Assembly: GCA_947626495.1 (NCBI GenBank)
Contig: CANQSJ010000017.1
Span: 1-53,290, forward strand
DNA from: an uncultured Oscillospiraceae bacterium
GTDB lineage: Bacteria > Bacillota > Clostridia > Oscillospirales > Oscillospiraceae
Direction: 5' to 3'
DNA: 53,290 nucleotides
Part shown: piece by piece, positions 53,216-53,290 of the stretch
How positions within the stretch are numbered: the first letter of the stretch is position 1
Layout of the letters: the number at the start of each line of letters is the position of its first letter
The notes under the pieces: model-generated
The model's input: only the letters and a program-made list of their open reading frames with translations
Told to the model about the DNA's origin: nothing
Databases searched by the model: none
Program-made: the position numbers and the translations under genes

Positions 53216-53290
53216 GGGACAGTCCCGTATTTTGTGTAAACACCCTAAAGGTGCAAATAGAGCGAGATCTCAAAGGGAGCGGAGGGAAGC
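53216..53290 (+). mobile_element. Left end of an IS256-family-like insertion sequence, partial
   Basis: GGGACAGTCCCGTATTTTGT at 53216-53235, continuing GTAAA, resembles the terminal inverted repeat style of IS256-type elements (GTCC-GTAT-TGTGTAAA). The body would extend beyond 53290; no transposase frame and no second repeat are visible, so this is tentative. Confidence 0.4.

Larger units (their letters stand above)
53110..53290 (+). mobile_element. Left part of an element inserted in sigK (runs off the right edge)
   Basis: Sequence after 53109 does not belong to sigK. It has no long reading frame in the 180 bases visible, and contains a hairpin and an apparent insertion-sequence end. The exact junction lies at about 53107-53112. 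No recombinase gene is in view because the window ends, so the element type is inferred. Confidence 0.55.

Overview
The window reads as chromosome of a GC-rich, spore-forming, anaerobic Firmicute, most likely of the Oscillospiraceae/Ruminococcaceae type found in animal guts. Pointers are a pro-sigma-K gene, a SpoVB-family flippase, an MreB-like protein, an NfnAB transhydrogenase, a class 1B dihydroorotate dehydrogenase with its PyrK partner, a secreted M60 (mucinase-type) metalloprotease with a dockerin, and a sortase signal of the SPxTG kind. The organism is inferred from gene content; no rRNA or tRNA gene was seen.

Layout. 1-384: an exonuclease running off the left edge. 516-2905: ddl-murF (peptidoglycan precursor). 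3001-5242: nfnA-nfnB. 5314-7461: promoter, a strongly folded leader with a terminator, and a lipoprotein made of TPR-like and RCC1-like repeats. 7517-8290: an odd type III pantothenate kinase-like gene. 8338-11111: spoVB-like gene divergent from ispD-ispF. 11173-12539: DUF3343 plus a cysteine desulfurase-like enzyme. 12656-14563: GH13 amylase-type enzyme. 14617-15339: S51 peptidase. 15529-22108: 1786-residue M60 protease with a dockerin, then a sortase-anchored FIVAR protein with a possible cohesin. 22271-26442: UvrD-type helicase, then dapF and an S66 LD-carboxypeptidase. 26499-27843: two minus-strand genes (P-loop protein, AlkZ-related protein). 28016-29602: riboswitch-like leader and two tandem MgtC/SapB genes. 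29681-30649: a dus gene that looks leaderless. 30746-37979: uvrA, small multidrug exporter, recD2, comF, mreB. 38198-46671: pyrimidine operon pyrC-carB-pyrK-pyrD-pyrF-pyrE-pyrB, the last fused to a PyrI-type zinc domain. 46746-52269: DUF554 protein, SpoU methyltransferase, alpha/beta hydrolase, glpK, gdhA. 52471-53127: sigK, whose 3' end is cut off inside the recognition helix. 53128-53290: foreign-looking DNA ending in what looks like the left end of an IS256-family element.

How the genes fit together: most are housekeeping (cell wall, isoprenoid, lysine/DAP, pyrimidine, repair, ammonium assimilation). The pyr operon encodes six UMP-pathway enzymes plus the carbamoyl-phosphate synthase large chain, with overlapping start/stop codons; carA is not in the window. 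The accessory interest is in four places: the interrupted sigK at the right edge (candidate skin-like excisable element), the dockerin protease with its anchored neighbour, two structured leaders that carry terminators directly before a gene, and the PyrB-PyrI zinc fusion.
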